Assembly: GCA_045110675.1 (NCBI GenBank)
Contig: JBGCGJ010000025.1
Location: 1 to 46,418 of the forward strand
Source: JBALVT01 sp045110675
GTDB lineage: Bacteria; Pseudomonadota; Gammaproteobacteria; Pseudomonadales; Halieaceae
Reading direction: 5' to 3'
Length of the DNA: 46,418 nt
Made by a program: the position numbers and the translations under genes. The notes under the pieces are model-generated. The model was given only the letters and a program-made list of their open reading frames with translations, did no database searches and was not told where the DNA came from. The number at the start of each line of letters is the position of its first letter. The first letter of the stretch is position 1. Of this stretch, positions 17,217 through 25,639 are shown piece by piece.

Positions 17217-18107
17217 TCAGGCCGCCGCAATATCCGAAACGGTTTTATAGTCAGCGGTGTCAACAAGTTCTTCAGCCGCAGCGACAGTTCTGTGTGTGCT
17301 CGCCGGAGCTTCCTTCACGGCAGGATTCAAATGTTTTTCGTACAGGAACCGCAAAACGCTCTGCCGATAAGCATTAAAGTCGGCATCCTGCGCCAATTGG
17401 ACCCTATCGCGAGGACGAGGTAGTGCTATCGTCAATATCTCCCCGATGGTCGCCGCGGGACCGTTGGTCATCATTACGATACGATCGGAGAGTAGGACAG
17501 CTTCGTCGACGTCATGTGTAATCATAATGACCGTATTGCCCAGCTGTTGCTGAATACCCATTAGTGAGTCCTGCAAGTGCGCGCGCGTCAGAGCATCCAG
17601 CGCTCCAAAGGGCTCGTCCATCAGCAGAACTTTGGGTTGCATCGCCAAACAGCGGGCAATCCCTATGCGCTGTTTCATCCCACCGGATAGTTCACCAGGC
17701 AACTTCCCTGCGGCATGATCCATCTGGACCAAGGCCAAATTGTGCTCAATCCACTCGCGTATTTCACCTTTGGTCTTGCTGCCTTTAAAAACACATTTCA
17801 CTGCAAGTTCTATATTTTGATAAGCGGTCAACCAGGGCAACAGCGCGTGATTTTGAAAAACCACGGCCCGGTCCGGACCCGGTTCACGCACTTCTTTCTC
17901 CTCCAAAATAACCCCGCCTTCCGTCGCCTGGTGCAAGCCTGCAACAATGTTCATGACAGTCGACTTGCCGCAGCCGGAATGACCAATCAGTGAAATAAAT
18001 TCGCCCTTTTGGATTGATAGATTCACGTCTTGCAGCGCGCGAAAGGGCTCGCCGTCGGTTGGAAACTCGATACCTACCTGTGTCAACTCAAGATATTTAT
18101 TGCTCAT
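17217..18107 (-). CDS. nrtC: Nitrate ABC transporter ATP-binding protein
   Basis: The 296-residue ATPase has Walker A GHSGCGKS (42-49), signature LSGGMKQR (140-147), Walker B LLMDEP (161-166) and a switch histidine (MITHDVDEA). It belongs to the nitrate/sulfonate/taurine importer ATPases (NrtD, or NasD in Klebsiella naming). It lacks the extra NrtA-like domain of cyanobacterial NrtC. It lies 40 bp after the permease and 34 bp before nirB in the same operon. Confidence 0.93.
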   Translation of the reverse strand: MSNKYLELTQVGIEFPTDGEPFRALQDVNLSIQKGEFISLIGHSGCGKSTVMNIVAGLHQATEGGVILEEKEVREPGPDRAVVFQNHALLPWLTAYQNIELAVKCVFKGSKTKGEIREWIEHNLALVQMDHAAGKLPGELSGGMKQRIGIARCLAMQPKVLLMDEPFGALDALTRAHLQDSLMGIQQQLGNTVIMITHDVDEAVLLSDRIVMMTNGPAATIGEILTIALPRPRDRVQLAQDADFNAYRQSVLRFLYEKHLNPAVKEAPASTHRTVAAAEELVDTADYKTVSDIAAA

Positions 18108-18147
18108 TACTACAACCTCTTAGTTTTCGGGCACACTGATTGAACGA

Positions 18148-19137
18148 CTAGCGAAGTGTTGCCTGCTTGTCCCATGAAAGACGTTTCTGCAACGCCAACA
18201 TAAGGCGGTCTAGAAAAAATCCGATGATGCCAATCACCAGAACTGCGACCATGATTCTTCCGAGCGAATTCGACGAGCCATTTTGAAATTCGTCCCAGAT
18301 AAACTTCCCCAGCCCGGGGTTTTGCGCCAGCATTTCCGCTGCTATCAAAACCATCCACCCCGTAGCCAATGAGAGTCTTAAACCCGTAAAAATCAGCGGC
18401 AAGGCCGAGGGAAGAACTATCGTTTTGACATGAACTAGCGAACCAAGTCGAAGCACCCGACTGACATTAATCAAATCTTTGTCGATGCTGTTCACGCCGA
18501 CGATGGTGTTAATTACGGTCGGCCACAGACAGCATAGAGCCACGGTAAAAGCGGAAGTTAGAAACGCCTTTTCAAACATCGGATCATCAGAAACATAAAG
18601 CGCCGACACCACCATGGTCACCAATGGCAGCCACGCAAGTGGGGACACCGGTTTGAATATCTGAATTATGGGATTGGCGCACTGGTAGGCTTTCTCGCTC
18701 AGTCCGCAAACAATACCCAGAGGAATGGCGATGACCGACGCTACAAAAAACCCGAAGGCGACCGTGTATAGGCTGGTAAAGATTTGATCGAGGAAAGTTG
18801 CTTTTCCCGTGTAGGTCCTGATTTTTATCTTTGCATCCGGGTTTTCGCTGAGTTTTTTCGCATTCCTCTTTTCCTGCCGCTCGTAGAAAGCCGCCTCTTT
18901 GCCACGCTCTTCGCGATGCTCCACTATCAAATTGGCGGACTGTTCCCACACTTGAACCGGCCCCGGAAACTGGCCTAGGGAAGTCACAATACTGCTGGCG
19001 CTGGCATGCCAAAAAAGTAAAAAACACACGATCCCAATCAATGGCAACACAGCGGCCTTAACTGCGCTGTTCACGACATATACGAGGTTTTTGATACTGG
19101 GCCAGCTCGAAAAACTGGCGGTGTTTGTGGCTTCCAT
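18148..19137 (-). CDS. nrtB: Nitrate ABC transporter permease
   Basis: The 329-residue inner-membrane permease has one helix near residues 28-50 and then the BPD transmembrane core with several helices and the EAA loop (INVSRVLRLGSLVHVKTIVLPSALP). Between helix 1 and the core there is a charged, Lys/Glu-rich insert of about 50 residues (around 70-115) that is longer than in minimal permeases of this family. It pairs with the NrtA binding protein upstream and the ATPase downstream. Confidence 0.93.
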   Translation of the reverse strand: MEATNTASFSSWPSIKNLVYVVNSAVKAAVLPLIGIVCFLLFWHASASSIVTSLGQFPGPVQVWEQSANLIVEHREERGKEAAFYERQEKRNAKKLSENPDAKIKIRTYTGKATFLDQIFTSLYTVAFGFFVASVIAIPLGIVCGLSEKAYQCANPIIQIFKPVSPLAWLPLVTMVVSALYVSDDPMFEKAFLTSAFTVALCCLWPTVINTIVGVNSIDKDLINVSRVLRLGSLVHVKTIVLPSALPLIFTGLRLSLATGWMVLIAAEMLAQNPGLGKFIWDEFQNGSSNSLGRIMVAVLVIGIIGFFLDRLMLALQKRLSWDKQATLR

Positions 19138-19205
19138 TTCTAATTCCGATTGTTAGCTAGCTAAAGTCTTCTCTGAACTACTGGTGAATTTTTGTTTCAG
19201 TGAAA

Positions 19206-19229
19206 CGGATAGATCGTGAGATCTATCCG
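19206..19229 (-). promoter_or_regulatory. 10-bp stem-loop between nrtA and nrtB
   Basis: CGGATAGATC and GATCTATCCG form a perfect 10-bp stem with a 4-base loop, 13 bp after the nrtA stop. There is no U tract, so it is unlikely to stop transcription. Such hairpins commonly protect the 3' end of binding-protein mRNA, giving more NrtA than permease. Confidence 0.6.
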
Positions 19230-19241
19230 GTTTGATATCCA

Positions 19242-20624
19242 CTATAAAATCTGGTCTTTCAGACCAATGGGGAATTTTTTGAGATAGGCGTTTGGCGCAG
19301 TTCCGTCATAGACAATATTGTCGATGAAGTGCGTTTGCGGATCGCGAAAGCCAGACTCAGATTCGAAACCTGGAAACTCTGACGCTTTCATCAGGCCTTC
19401 TGCAACAAGCTCTTTGGCAGCGGTCATGTAAATGTCTGGCCGGTAGACGGACTTGGCCAGATCAAAGTACCAATCATCACTTTTGGGTTCCGAAATTTGA
19501 CCCCATCGACGCATCTGAGTCAGATACCACACCGCATCGGAGTAGTAGGGATAGGTAGCGAAGTAGCGGAAGAACACATTGAAATCTGGAACTTCACGCT
19601 TGTCTCCCTTCTCGTATTCAAACGTTCCGGTCATGCTGTTCGCAATAACGTCATAATCTGCGCCGACATACTTGCTTTCAGAGAGAATTTTGACCGCAGC
19701 CGGACGATTGGCATTGTCGTTCGCATCCAGCCACTTGGCAGCTCTAAGCAACGCCTTTACCACTCTAATCGTGGTATTGGGATATTTCTCCGCGAACTCC
19801 TTGGTGATGCCAAACACTTTTTCCGGATTGTTCTTCCAGATTTCGTAGTCGGTAATGACCGGGACTCCAATACCCTTGAATACTGCTTGCTGGTTCCACG
19901 GCTCACCTACGCAGTAACCATGGATGGTTCCCGCTTCCAGGGTTGAGGGCATTTGCGGTGGAGGCGTTACCGACAACAGTGCTTGCGCATCAATGGTGCC
20001 ACTGGTGTCGCCCTTATGAGGAGCGTAAAAACCCGGATGAATATCACCGGCCGCTAACCAATAGCGCAATTCATAATTGTGGGTTGAAACAGGGAATACC
20101 ATTCCCATTTTGAACTGCTCACCTTCGTCGCGCATCGCATCAACAACCGGTTTAAGGGAATCGGCTTTAATCGGATGGACAGGCTTCCCGCCCTCATGGG
20201 GTATATTTTTCTTCATCTCCTTCCAGACATCGTTTGAAACGGTGATTCCATTACCGTTTAGATCCATGCTGAAAGGAGTAATGATGTGGGCTTTCGTTCC
20301 GTAGCCCATGGTGGCGGCCAGAGGCTGGCCCGCCAGCATATGCGCACCGTCCAATTTGCCGTCAATAACGCCATCCAAAAGAACCTTCCAATTGGCTTGC
20401 GCCTCGATCGTTACGTACAGGCCCTCGTCTTCAAAATACCCATTTTCATAGGCGATAGCGATAGGTGCCATATCTGTGAGTTTGATAAAACCAAATCTCA
20501 ATTCATCCTTTTCTGGCTCCCCAACCTCAGCGTTGGCAAGAAGAGGTAGTGCGGCGACCGCAACACCGACAATACAGCGTCGCAGAGATAGGCCGTATCG
20601 GCGAATCGTTTGGATCGATTTCAT
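19242..20624 (-). CDS. nrtA: Nitrate ABC transporter substrate-binding protein
   Basis: The 460-residue periplasmic nitrate-binding protein is the first gene of the assimilation operon. It begins with an export signal (arginine pairs, hydrophobic stretch, cleavage near LANA-EV), then the NrtA core (LRFGFIKLTDMAPIAIAYENG, LDGAHMLAGQPLAATMG, MDLNGNGITVSNDVW, YCVGEPWN). An arginine pair (T-I-R-R-Y) before the hydrophobic segment leaves open export by Tat. AGGAGG precedes the ATG. The 125-base leader carries the regulatory elements listed separately. It resembles NasS, the cytoplasmic sensor at the other end of the regulon. Confidence 0.94.
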   Translation of the reverse strand: MKSIQTIRRYGLSLRRCIVGVAVAALPLLANAEVGEPEKDELRFGFIKLTDMAPIAIAYENGYFEDEGLYVTIEAQANWKVLLDGVIDGKLDGAHMLAGQPLAATMGYGTKAHIITPFSMDLNGNGITVSNDVWKEMKKNIPHEGGKPVHPIKADSLKPVVDAMRDEGEQFKMGMVFPVSTHNYELRYWLAAGDIHPGFYAPHKGDTSGTIDAQALLSVTPPPQMPSTLEAGTIHGYCVGEPWNQQAVFKGIGVPVITDYEIWKNNPEKVFGITKEFAEKYPNTTIRVVKALLRAAKWLDANDNANRPAAVKILSESKYVGADYDVIANSMTGTFEYEKGDKREVPDFNVFFRYFATYPYYSDAVWYLTQMRRWGQISEPKSDDWYFDLAKSVYRPDIYMTAAKELVAEGLMKASEFPGFESESGFRDPQTHFIDNIVYDGTAPNAYLKKFPIGLKDQIL

Positions 20625-20656
20625 GGTGTGGATTCCTCCTTAAAAAATAGCGGCGC

Positions 20657-20701
20657 AAAAAAAACCCATCGAAAGTTCTTCTTGCGAAGAGTTCCGATAG
20701 G
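20657..20701 (-). terminator. Intrinsic terminator in the nrtA leader (attenuator)
   Basis: In transcript sense CCTATCG pairs with CGATGGG (one U-G), enclosing an inner TCTTC-GCAA-GAAGA stem with a GNRA tetraloop, followed by eight U. It lies before the nrtA ribosome-binding site, so it would stop transcription of the operon unless an antiterminator acts. Its 5' arm overlaps the second leader hairpin. Confidence 0.8.
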
Positions 20702-20743
20702 CTCCATTGCCCAATAGCAGCAAACTGAACTGTGTTAATGCTG
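20698..20743 (-). promoter_or_regulatory. Two-hairpin ANTAR-like target of NasT in the nrtA leader
   Basis: Hairpin 1 (20718-20743) has outer stem CAGCA/TGCTG and inner AAC/GTT around a loop beginning ACAGTT. Hairpin 2 (20698-20713) is TGGGC-AATGGA-GCCTA, with a six-base loop that has A at position 1 and G at position 4, the ANTAR-target signature. Hairpin 2 shares GCCTA with the terminator 5' arm, so the two are mutually exclusive. Hairpin 1 has an 8-base loop rather than a clean hexaloop, which lowers certainty. Confidence 0.6.
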
Positions 20744-20758
20744 TGTTACGTTAAGCTA

Positions 20759-20774
20759 TACAATAAGCGTGCCA
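20759..20774 (-). promoter_or_regulatory. Sigma-54 promoter of the nrtABC-nirBD-nasA operon
   Basis: On the minus strand TGGCACGCTTATTGTA matches TGGCACG-N4-TTGCW except for GT in place of GC, with the correct 10-base spacing. Predicted start is near 20749, giving a leader of about 125 bases that contains both hairpins and the terminator. Confidence 0.7.
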
Positions 20775-20881
20775 CTTTCGGACAGAACGTTTAAACGTGG
20801 CGTTAACCGCCTTGGGGAACTAGATAGAAGGTGTGAATAGAAGGAATAAAGTCCCAATTTGAGTGCTTACCTTCAACAGGG

Positions 20882-20898
20882 CGCACCGTTGTGGTGCA
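20882..20898. promoter_or_regulatory. NtrC enhancer site
   Basis: CGCACC-GTTGT-GGTGCA matches the NtrC consensus TGCACC-N5-GGTGCA with a single outer mismatch and is a near-perfect dyad. It lies about 110 bp upstream of the sigma-54 element, the normal enhancer distance. The rest of 20625-20974, between nrtA and the Rieske gene, shows no convincing gene. Confidence 0.72.
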
Positions 20899-20974
20899 AA
20901 AAAACTTTAACCGGGACGAAAATCCGCGCCAGGAAATCCTGGTGAGATCACTTTCAGATAGGGGTATCGAGACT

Positions 20975-22156
20975 TCAGGGCCTGGCAAATAACCTCGGTA
21001 ACTCTGAGTCGTCAGCCTTCAGTACGCGATCCAACCACTGGTGAAAGTTCTGCCCGCCCGCTTCATTGCGCCCAAACATCACATGCTCTTTTGTTCCAGT
21101 TTTCAAAGCTTGCTGTTGCCTCAAACCAGTTGCGTAGTCTTCTGACTCAACCACAAACTTGAGGAAATCAAATTGCTCATGTGCGGCTTTTTCCACTTCG
21201 GGGTCGTCGGGAAGGTTTTCCATGAGATAGTTTTGCACTGTTATGGACTCCCCTACCTTCTCACCGGGGAATAGTTGAGAAATTAATACACCCCGTCCGC
21301 CGCCATCAAAGGAAGCGATAGACACGTGGGGAAAAATTGTCCATACGCCCAAAACCAGCCTGTCGGTGGGCCATTCCGGTTCCGGTTGATCCATAAAGTC
21401 TTTTAGCGTGATATCGGGCGAACTCACTCGCTGGTGAGGCCCCCAGGAGTAATAGAGCGCCTGACTGGAAAAATCCGGGCCAAAGGTATCCTTGTGCAGA
21501 ATGGGCAGATGGTAAAAATCCAGGTAACCATCGTAAGCAATTTTCCAGTTGGGTCCCTGCACGGTCCGCTGAGAAAACAGTTTCCAATTGCTAAAGTCGA
21601 AATGCGCGAGCATATCGTCATAGCCACACAGAAACTTTTCTATATCCAGGGTGGAATCAGGATTAGGGACAACCCAGATCAACCCCGCTTTTTCCAACAC
21701 GGGTAATGCGCGAAGACCGTTGGAAGATTTATCGAGCTCGCCAAATTCCTTAGCGTTGTATATGCCGGTAAGCTCGCCGGCAGTATTGTAGTTCCAGGCG
21801 TGATAGGGGCAGGTAAAACGGTGAGTATTGCCACAGCCCTCGGTCATAATGACGGAACCGCGGTGGCTGCACATATTCAAAAAGGCGCGCAGTTCACCGT
21901 CTTTGCCCCGGCTGATAATAATCGGCACACCCGCTGCTGAGATCGCTTTGTAATCTCCGGGACTGGCCAATTCGCAGCTCGCAGCCAACATCAACGGCAA
22001 ACGCTTAAAGACTTGTTTCATCTCTAACGTAAAACGTTCCTCATCGTAATAGTGTTCGGCGGGAACGTTGGCAATACTTTCCGCTTGATCGATGGTGCCA
22101 GCCTCGGCGTGTTGGACATTATGACGGGCCATCTCTACTAATTGTGCGCGACTCAT
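20975..22156 (-). CDS. Rieske non-heme iron oxygenase, alpha-subunit type
   Basis: The 393-residue protein has an N-terminal Rieske [2Fe-2S] domain with C-x-H and C-x2-H ligands (CSHRG, CPYHAW) and a C-terminal catalytic domain with the mononuclear iron motif (DGYLDFYHLPILH). This is the ring-hydroxylating oxygenase alpha-subunit family, which also demethylates or hydroxylates non-aromatic substrates. The ATG at 22156 is preceded by GGAG at good spacing. A TTG 12 bases upstream would bury that site. No ferredoxin, reductase or beta subunit is adjacent, so redox partners must be elsewhere. The substrate is unknown. Confidence 0.9.
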   Translation of the reverse strand: MSRAQLVEMARHNVQHAEAGTIDQAESIANVPAEHYYDEERFTLEMKQVFKRLPLMLAASCELASPGDYKAISAAGVPIIISRGKDGELRAFLNMCSHRGSVIMTEGCGNTHRFTCPYHAWNYNTAGELTGIYNAKEFGELDKSSNGLRALPVLEKAGLIWVVPNPDSTLDIEKFLCGYDDMLAHFDFSNWKLFSQRTVQGPNWKIAYDGYLDFYHLPILHKDTFGPDFSSQALYYSWGPHQRVSSPDITLKDFMDQPEPEWPTDRLVLGVWTIFPHVSIASFDGGGRGVLISQLFPGEKVGESITVQNYLMENLPDDPEVEKAAHEQFDFLKFVVESEDYATGLRQQQALKTGTKEHVMFGRNEAGGQNFHQWLDRVLKADDSELPRLFARP

Positions 22157-22194
22157 GGGGCACTCCAAATAAAACCGGATGATTTGATTGTTTT

Positions 22195-22222
22195 ATTGTA
22201 TTGGATACTGACCAGGTTGCAA
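22195..22222 (-). promoter_or_regulatory. Sigma-70-like promoter of the Rieske gene
   Basis: On the minus strand TTGCAA, a 16-bp spacer and TACAAT lie about 40 bases upstream of the Rieske start codon. Confidence 0.45.
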
Positions 22223-22251
22223 GCGGGACGGTTAAACACTGTGCCCCTGAG

Positions 22252-22273
22252 GCCACTTGGCTATCCAAGTGGC
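22252..22273. repeat. 9-bp perfect inverted repeat upstream of the Rieske promoter
   Basis: GCCACTTGG-CTAT-CCAAGTGGC lies 30 bp upstream of the proposed -35. There is no T tract on either side, so it reads as an operator or mRNA 3' hairpin of the upstream gene rather than a full terminator. Confidence 0.5.
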
Positions 22274-22325
22274 AGAGAAAACTGGAAATAAGGTGTGGAA
22301 GTCATTCGCCAAAAGACCCCAACGA

Positions 22326-23024
22326 CTATTTATCACGCTTGCGCAAGTGGAACTCAAAGGCCTCCCGATCGCTGCCATAGCGATTGTTGATCCACAGGAT
22401 CAGCATGCCTTCAACCCACCGGGCGTTCTCGACGCCACCCAGATCGATAGCTTCAAGGCCCATACCCTCAACTAGCTCAGCCACGGTCTTCTTGGCCTCA
22501 TCGCTGTTGCCGACCAGCGGAATAGTTACGGGGCCACCAGACTCACCGGGGTCAATCATGGTTTGCCAATTCAGAGTGTTAAATGCTTTTACGACAAATG
22601 CATTGGGTGCCGCCGCCTGAATTATCTTGGTATTCGAAGAGGCGACTCCGTGCTTCAAACTTTTTCCCGACTCTACAAGCGGGTTGGTGGGGTCGATAAT
22701 AATCTTTCCGGACAAATCCCCCAGCCCCCTGGTAATGTCCTCAACAAGCAAACCCGGAACCGCCAGCACAACAATGTCGGCTTGGCTTGCCGCCGCACCC
22801 GGCGTCATTGCCTGCGCACCATGACCTGTTACCGCCACCAGATCCAGGACGGTTTTTTTGCTGGGCTTACGCGATCCGTAAATGATTTTGTGCCCCTGAA
22901 GGGCAAACTCCGGGCCAAGTGCGGAGGCGACGTCGCCGCTTCCAATTACCGCTATCGTGTCGGCCTGGGTAATGTTTATGGCGATAAGTAAAAATGTGGC
23001 GAGGATTGTTTTAGCAAAATTCAT
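22326..23024 (-). CDS. Exported NADP/F420-reductase-like Rossmann protein
   Basis: The 232-residue protein matches the NADPH-dependent F420 reductase / STEAP-like Rossmann family: nucleotide loop IAVIGSGDVASALG, specificity loop IIYGSRKPS, ADIVVLAVPG, IIIDPTNPL and VVKAFNTLNW. The oddity is a clear Sec signal ahead of the Rossmann domain (MNFAKTILATFLLIAINITQ followed by A), with cleavage predicted after TQA. A soluble NADP enzyme would lack cofactor in the periplasm, so either the segment is an anchor or the domain does something else. AAGGTG precedes the ATG. It lies between the Rieske gene and the sterol-desaturase gene, all on the minus strand with gaps of more than 100 bp. Confidence 0.75.
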   Translation of the reverse strand: MNFAKTILATFLLIAINITQADTIAVIGSGDVASALGPEFALQGHKIIYGSRKPSKKTVLDLVAVTGHGAQAMTPGAAASQADIVVLAVPGLLVEDITRGLGDLSGKIIIDPTNPLVESGKSLKHGVASSNTKIIQAAAPNAFVVKAFNTLNWQTMIDPGESGGPVTIPLVGNSDEAKKTVAELVEGMGLEAIDLGGVENARWVEGMLILWINNRYGSDREAFEFHLRKRDK

Positions 23025-23132
23025 GGCAGCACCTTCGACATTTGGATTGCGTTGTCGAGGATAATGTCAGTATCAAGGCAATTGGTCTACGAAAATTCGC
23101 GCCGAAAATAGGGAAAGAATTTAGCCCTAGAG

Positions 23133-24044
23133 CTAATGACCACTGATCGCGCGGGCCCGCAATACCTTACTGCGCTTGTCCTCACCATCGTGGCTCCAAC
23201 CCGGAGCGAAAAAGATGTACTTCAACTTATCCTGCCAACGCTGCGCTCTACACACATCGCGCCAGATCGCCCGATACTCATGGGTGGCAACGTCCAAAGG
23301 TCGATAAGAAGTAATGTTTTCTGTCAATCCATAGCGCGGAGGATCACTGGGGTGTTCGGCGGAAAAAGAGCCAAACAACTTATCCCAAAGGATAAATACG
23401 CCCGCATGATTACAGTCAAGGTAGCGCAGATTCGAAGCGTGATGCACGCGGTGATGGGAGGGAGTATTCAGGCAATACTCAATCGGCCGGGGAAGGCGAT
23501 CAACGAGTTCCGTGTGCACCCAGAATTGGTAAAACAGATTGATGCTCATCATCATAAATATCATCAGCGCATCGAATCCCAGTAATGGCAGGGGAATCCA
23601 AAACAGGTATTTGTGAATACGCTCCCCAACACCCTGACGCAAGGCCGTGGCGTAATTCATCTTGATCGCCGAGTGATGGCTGACATGGCCCGCCCAAAAC
23701 AGCCTCACCTGGTGATTGAGGCGATGCATCCAATAGTAAATAAAGTCGTCGAGAACAAACAGTAGGCACCAAGCCCACCACTGCCGCTGCACTACATCTT
23801 TAAGTGGTGACAGTTCGTGGAGTGTGTAAATTAGAACAAAGAAGAGAAACTTTGGCAGCAGGTCCACAAAGACGACGTAGACCATCATCCATAGAGAAGC
23901 TTTCGTATCTTGCGCTTCAAAAAGCTCCAGATTTTTTTGCCTGCTATAGAATAATTCCAGCGCAAAGGCTAGCAGGAACATGGGGACGAACCAATATATC
24001 AGGTCGTCTTGGCTAAATTCGTTAAGGATTTCCTGCCAGTTCAT
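23133..24044 (-). CDS. Sterol desaturase / fatty acid hydroxylase family membrane protein
   Basis: The 303-residue integral membrane di-iron enzyme has the eight-histidine pattern in order: HRLNH, HVSHH and HRVHH, between four to five hydrophobic helices. Family members hydroxylate or desaturate lipids, sterols or carotenoids. A TTG at 24068 in the same frame gives eight extra residues, but the ATG at 24044 is the more natural start. No strong Shine-Dalgarno is seen for either. The gene ends about 110 bp from the exported Rossmann protein gene. The exact lipid substrate cannot be read. Confidence 0.87.
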   Translation of the reverse strand: MNWQEILNEFSQDDLIYWFVPMFLLAFALELFYSRQKNLELFEAQDTKASLWMMVYVVFVDLLPKFLFFVLIYTLHELSPLKDVVQRQWWAWCLLFVLDDFIYYWMHRLNHQVRLFWAGHVSHHSAIKMNYATALRQGVGERIHKYLFWIPLPLLGFDALMIFMMMSINLFYQFWVHTELVDRLPRPIEYCLNTPSHHRVHHASNLRYLDCNHAGVFILWDKLFGSFSAEHPSDPPRYGLTENITSYRPLDVATHEYRAIWRDVCRAQRWQDKLKYIFFAPGWSHDGEDKRSKVLRARAISGH

Positions 24045-24228
24045 GTTGTTAATGACCCCGGCTAACAAAAGATACCAACACCGGGCAAGCGGATCGCTGC
24101 TTAGCGAACAGCAAACTCATCGCAAGTCTAACAATTGAGATTTTTTTAAAATCAAATTTCAACATGATCACTACCGTATTGTTTCTTTTCTTTTACGCTA
24201 CATTACCAGTGGTTGTGTTTACAACGAA

Positions 24229-25611
24229 TCACTTTTGCTCGAGCTGACTGCCCAACTGCCGTTGAATTTCTCTGGCAAAAAGCCACAATCGATCCTGACC
24301 CCAGAGTGCGAGGACTTGCTCGCCATTGGAATCCAGTAAACGAAAACTGGGCACCCCCCAAAGCCCCGCTTCGTACATGGCCAGACGGTTCGACTCCAAT
24401 AACTCTTCCCACCCGCTGTTGCCTATTAAGCCTTGCGCCTCGGCCCAATCCAGACCAGCCCTTTCAACCACTCTTTTCAAACCCTTGTCCGTATTGGTAT
24501 TTACCCCTTCGGCGAAGGCTGCGCTAAGAAAGCTGGACAATAGCTCTACGCCCTTCCCCTGCTCACTGGCCCAGGGAAATAATGAATAACAACGCCGCGC
24601 GGGATCGCCGATGGGATCGTAAAAATTACCGTAGGGGATACCCGCTTCACGAGCCTCTCGCGCAGCGTCCTTAAAGATATACATTCCCTTTTGCCGCGTT
24701 GCCGGAACACCGCGCATAACCATAGGAAGAACCGGGCGCAGGACCAAACTTACGCCAGTATCCTGCGCCAGCTTTACCGCACGATCAAACACGATGGCAG
24801 TATAGGGGCTGCGCAAAGAGGGATAGATTTCGAGAGTAAGGCTACCATTGTCCTTTAGCCCCCCAGCTTCAACTTCAGGTCGAGGAACTACCATGGGTTG
24901 ACCGGGCTGGAGATCAGCACCCAGTGCCGCCAGACGCTTTTCCAGGTGATAAAGGCGATCTACGCCCCAGTACCACTCCTGACCGTAATAGAACATGGCC
25001 CCTGAGTAATGCTCTAATTCTTCCCGGCGCTGGATTCCAGCTTGAAGCTTAAGGCTAAGTTGTTCTTCGGTTGCGCTGCCATAACGCTGCGCTAAATCTT
25101 CCAGAGCAGACTGATCACCCGCCCAAAACGCGCGCCCAACTTGCTCGACGCAAGTGATAAAACTCGCGGAGTTTTGCGCCGCCAACACACTAGCGGCCAG
25201 TTTGGCCAACGCCTCATCGGGCGTATTGCTATGCTCAGGAAACTCCAGACCGTAGTCGCCGGCCACATGAAAGGAATCGTAACGCGAAAGCCTCGCCAAC
25301 AAATCGGGTTCTGCGACATTACTGCCCGTGGGACCCGATACCAAATGACAAACCAGTTCGATATCGTAGCGCTCCGCAAGAGAGTGCAAGACCTGCGCAG
25401 CTAGATGACTGTAGCCGTCATCGATCTGATGAAAGTATTCCACCACATGAGGCTGGCCGGATTTTTCCCGCTGCTTTTCGAACTTGCTGCGCTTGTTGGC
25501 CAATCGGATTGGATCGGACATCCGCGTCATAATGCGAGATGTTATCCAACGCAACATTCGCGATGGATTCATCGTGGCAACTCCGCCCTGGTCCTTAAAC
25601 TGCTCGGTCAT
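24229..25611 (-). CDS. Tandem DsbA-like (2-hydroxychromene-2-carboxylate isomerase type) protein
   Basis: The 460-residue protein is a duplication of thioredoxin-fold DsbA-like domains. The first begins near residue 56 (VVEYFHQIDDGYSHLAAQVL). The second begins near 258 (LTLEIYPSLRSPYTAIVF) and has the helical insert and a cis-Pro region (GLWGVPSFRL) of the HCCA-isomerase/glutathione-kappa branch. Neither has a C-x-x-C motif, so this is not a disulfide oxidase. A glutathione-dependent isomerase or transferase role is more likely. AGGAG precedes the ATG. It follows the tetR gene by 28 bp and is probably its target operon. Confidence 0.8.
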   Translation of the reverse strand: MTEQFKDQGGVATMNPSRMLRWITSRIMTRMSDPIRLANKRSKFEKQREKSGQPHVVEYFHQIDDGYSHLAAQVLHSLAERYDIELVCHLVSGPTGSNVAEPDLLARLSRYDSFHVAGDYGLEFPEHSNTPDEALAKLAASVLAAQNSASFITCVEQVGRAFWAGDQSALEDLAQRYGSATEEQLSLKLQAGIQRREELEHYSGAMFYYGQEWYWGVDRLYHLEKRLAALGADLQPGQPMVVPRPEVEAGGLKDNGSLTLEIYPSLRSPYTAIVFDRAVKLAQDTGVSLVLRPVLPMVMRGVPATRQKGMYIFKDAAREAREAGIPYGNFYDPIGDPARRCYSLFPWASEQGKGVELLSSFLSAAFAEGVNTNTDKGLKRVVERAGLDWAEAQGLIGNSGWEELLESNRLAMYEAGLWGVPSFRLLDSNGEQVLALWGQDRLWLFAREIQRQLGSQLEQK

Positions 25612-25639
25612 CGATGGCTCCTGATATTTTTCGGCAGAG

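Noticed and set aside
17183..17266. 28-codon N-terminal extension of nirB
   Set aside because: It overlaps the nrtC end and is absent from the family; GTG 17182 has a good ribosome-binding site.
20803..20988. 61-residue frame on the minus strand upstream of nrtA
   Set aside because: It overlaps the Rieske stop region and the NtrC site and has no recognisable protein features.
24049..24165. 38-residue frame (ATG 24165) ending 4 bp before the sterol-desaturase-family start
   Set aside because: It could couple translation, but the ribosome-binding site is weak and there is no family resemblance, so it was not called.
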